Assembly (NCBI RefSeq): GCF_003284935.1
Contig: NZ_QMEV01000051.1
Span: 1-33,544 of the forward strand
Source of the DNA: Mycobacterium colombiense
GTDB lineage: Bacteria > Actinomycetota > Actinomycetes > Mycobacteriales > Mycobacteriaceae
Length of the DNA stretch: 33,544 bases
Direction of reading: 5' to 3'
Part shown: one piece after another, positions 32,435-33,544 of the stretch
How the letters are laid out: every line of letters starts with the position of its first letter
Numbering within the stretch: the first letter of the stretch is position 1
Program-made: the position numbers and the translations under genes
The notes under the pieces: model-generated
The model's database searches: none
What the model was told of the DNA's origin: nothing
Seen by the model: only the letters and a program-made list of their open reading frames with translations

Positions 32435-33411
32435 TAGCGGGGCACCGGAACCGACGCCAGAATCCCGTCGAGCACACCGTCGGGTGTGGCCCCTTCGAGT
32501 TCGGCCTCGGGCCGCAGCATCACCCGGTGCCGCAGCGTCGGACGGGCCATGGCCTTCACGTCGTCGGGAGTGACGTAGTTGCGGCCGGACAGCCAGGACC
32601 AGGAGCGCGCCGTCGCCAGCAGGGCGGTCGCCCCGCGGGGGGACACGCCCAGTTGCAGCGCGGGCGAGGAGCGGGTGGCCCCGACGATGTCGACGATGTA
32701 ACCGAGCACCTCGTCGCCGACCAGCACCCGCTGGACGGCGTCGCGGCCGGCCGCCAGGTCGGCGGGTCCGGCCACCGGGTTGATCGCCGACAGGTCGCGC
32801 GGATCGAAGCCGTGCGCGTGCCGGTGCAGGATGGCGATCTCGGCGTCTCGCGGCGGCAGCGTCACGTTCAGTTTGAGCAAAAAGCGGTCCAGCTGGGCCT
32901 CCGGCAGCTGGTAGGTGCCCTCGTACTCGACCGGGTTCTGCGTCGCGGCCACGATGAAAGGGTCGGGCAGCGGCTGCGGTTGGCCATCGACGCTGACCTG
33001 CCGCTCTTCCATCGACTCGAGCAGCGCGGCCTGGGTCTTGGGTGGCGTCCGGTTGATCTCGTCGGCCAGGAGCAGGTTGGTGAACACCGGGCCGGGCCGG
33101 AACACGAACGCGGCGGTGCGCGCGTCGTACACCAGGGAACCGGTCACGTCGCCGGGCATCAGGTCGGGCGTGAACTGCACCCGCTTGAATTCCAGCTGCA
33201 GCGCCGCGGACAGCGCCCGGACCAGCAGCGTCTTCGCCACCCCCGGAACGCCTTCCAGCAGCACGTGGCCGCGGCACAGCAGCGCGATCACCAGGCCACT
33301 GACCACGCCCTCCTGCCCGACGACGGCCTTGGCGAGCTCGCCGCGCAACGCCAGCAGCGCCTCGCGTGCCGATTCAGCGGTGGGGGATTGGGCGGTAGAG
33401 GGTTGTGTCAC
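32434..33411 (-). CDS. moxR: MoxR-family AAA+ ATPase
   Basis: A 325-residue AAA_3 ATPase. Walker A is GVPGVAKT (54-61) and Walker B is LLLADEINR (113-121), with the pre-sensor stretch PPKTQAALLESMEERQV, sensor 1 ATQNPVEYEGTYQLPEAQLD and a C-terminal lid domain (SPRGATALLATARSWSWLSG). MoxR proteins use ATP to remodel or activate membrane or metal-containing complexes with a DUF58 partner, which is encoded right downstream with a one-base overlap. Start GTG 33411 overlaps the stop of the upstream gene as GTGA (33411-33408). The M. tuberculosis equivalent (moxR2) is annotated somewhat longer at the N-terminus. Confidence 0.96.
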   Translation of the reverse strand: MTQPSTAQSPTAESAREALLALRGELAKAVVGQEGVVSGLVIALLCRGHVLLEGVPGVAKTLLVRALSAALQLEFKRVQFTPDLMPGDVTGSLVYDARTAAFVFRPGPVFTNLLLADEINRTPPKTQAALLESMEERQVSVDGQPQPLPDPFIVAATQNPVEYEGTYQLPEAQLDRFLLKLNVTLPPRDAEIAILHRHAHGFDPRDLSAINPVAGPADLAAGRDAVQRVLVGDEVLGYIVDIVGATRSSPALQLGVSPRGATALLATARSWSWLSGRNYVTPDDVKAMARPTLRHRVMLRPEAELEGATPDGVLDGILASVPVPR

Positions 33412-33542
33412 GGGCGTGCGACCTGCCTTTCGATGTCGTCGAGCGCACGGGCAAGTTGTAACAGGTCGTTGTCGGTCGTCGGGGGCGGACCGAACAGATG
33501 GTAGGAGACGAACGCCGGATCCGATCCGATGCGTTGGGCCGC
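33408..33542 (-). CDS. DUF4350-type membrane protein, C-terminal fragment (Rv3691 position)
   Basis: Partial: 44 C-terminal residues are in the window, and the rest lies beyond the right edge. The readable sequence, AAQRIGSDPAFVSYHLFGPP then TTDNDLLQLARALDDIERQV, is the typical end of the DUF4350 proteins encoded upstream of moxR in actinobacteria, with the conserved LFGPPP...D.LL.LA..LD.IE pattern. The TGA stop lies inside GTGA shared with the moxR start. Function is unknown; it is a member of the MoxR/DUF58/RDD/SpoIIM neighbourhood. Confidence 0.75.
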   Translation of the reverse strand, partial: AAQRIGSDPAFVSYHLFGPPPTTDNDLLQLARALDDIERQVARP

Positions 33543-33544
33543 GG

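Noticed and set aside
32435..33277. Extension of the DUF58 gene to 721 residues over moxR
   Set aside because: Out-of-frame moxR sequence; GTG 32434 overlapping the moxR stop gives the family length of 440.

Overview
The window is high-GC actinobacterial chromosome with a gene order very close to the Mycobacterium tuberculosis interval dnaX (Rv3721c) to Rv3691. Complete sets for ergothioneine (egtABCDE), for tuberculostearic acid (methyltransferase plus FAD reductase) and for MurT/GatD, together with several leaderless GTG starts, point to Mycobacterium. Differences from M. tuberculosis (a clade-3 catalase, a PadR regulator with a small membrane protein, no 57-bp VNTR in leuA, no vapBC48 pair) suggest another slow grower, possibly of the M. 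avium complex. The species is inference. I see no tRNA, rRNA, IS element, prophage or CRISPR.

Layout. 1-542: 3' end of dnaX. 557-3252 (minus): FAD reductase and CFA-type methyltransferase, overlapping by ATGA. 3338-3775: SRPBCC protein. 3777-4538 (minus): Ami1-type zinc amidase. 4637-5608: ybaB-recR. 5616-7979 (minus): murT-gatD plus a small secreted protein. 7991-8106: two copies of a 60-bp repeat carrying palindromes, directly against the murT promoter. 8170-9162: DnaQ/BRCT protein. 9163-11082 (minus): leuA with a leucine-rich leader peptide and alternative hairpins. 11257-14705: ask (with internal beta-subunit start), asd and a GH183/DUF4185 secreted protein. 14801-15950: two paralogous His-rich one-pass membrane proteins separated by a strong terminator. 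16192-17640: catalase. 17673-18344: PknH-sensor-like secreted protein. 18526-23957: egtABCDE, every junction overlapping. 23954-26117 (minus): a GCS2-family ligase and a SAM methyltransferase, convergent on egtE. 26251-27777: glpK. 27822-29126: divergent PadR regulator and small membrane protein. 29123-30037 (minus): RDD protein; 30115-31107: SpoIIM-like protein, from back-to-back leaderless promoters. 31112-33542 (minus): DUF4350 end, MoxR ATPase and DUF58 protein, translationally coupled.

How it fits together. Much of the window serves the cell envelope: aspartate flow to meso-diaminopimelate (ask, asd), lipid II amidation (MurT/GatD), peptidoglycan cleavage (amidase), arabinan cleavage (GH183) and membrane lipid methylation. 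A second theme is redox defence: ergothioneine, catalase and a second GCS-like ligase. The least explained parts are the 60-bp repeat pair at the murT promoter, the secreted protein behind gatD, the His-rich pair, the PadR/membrane-protein pair and the leuA leader.
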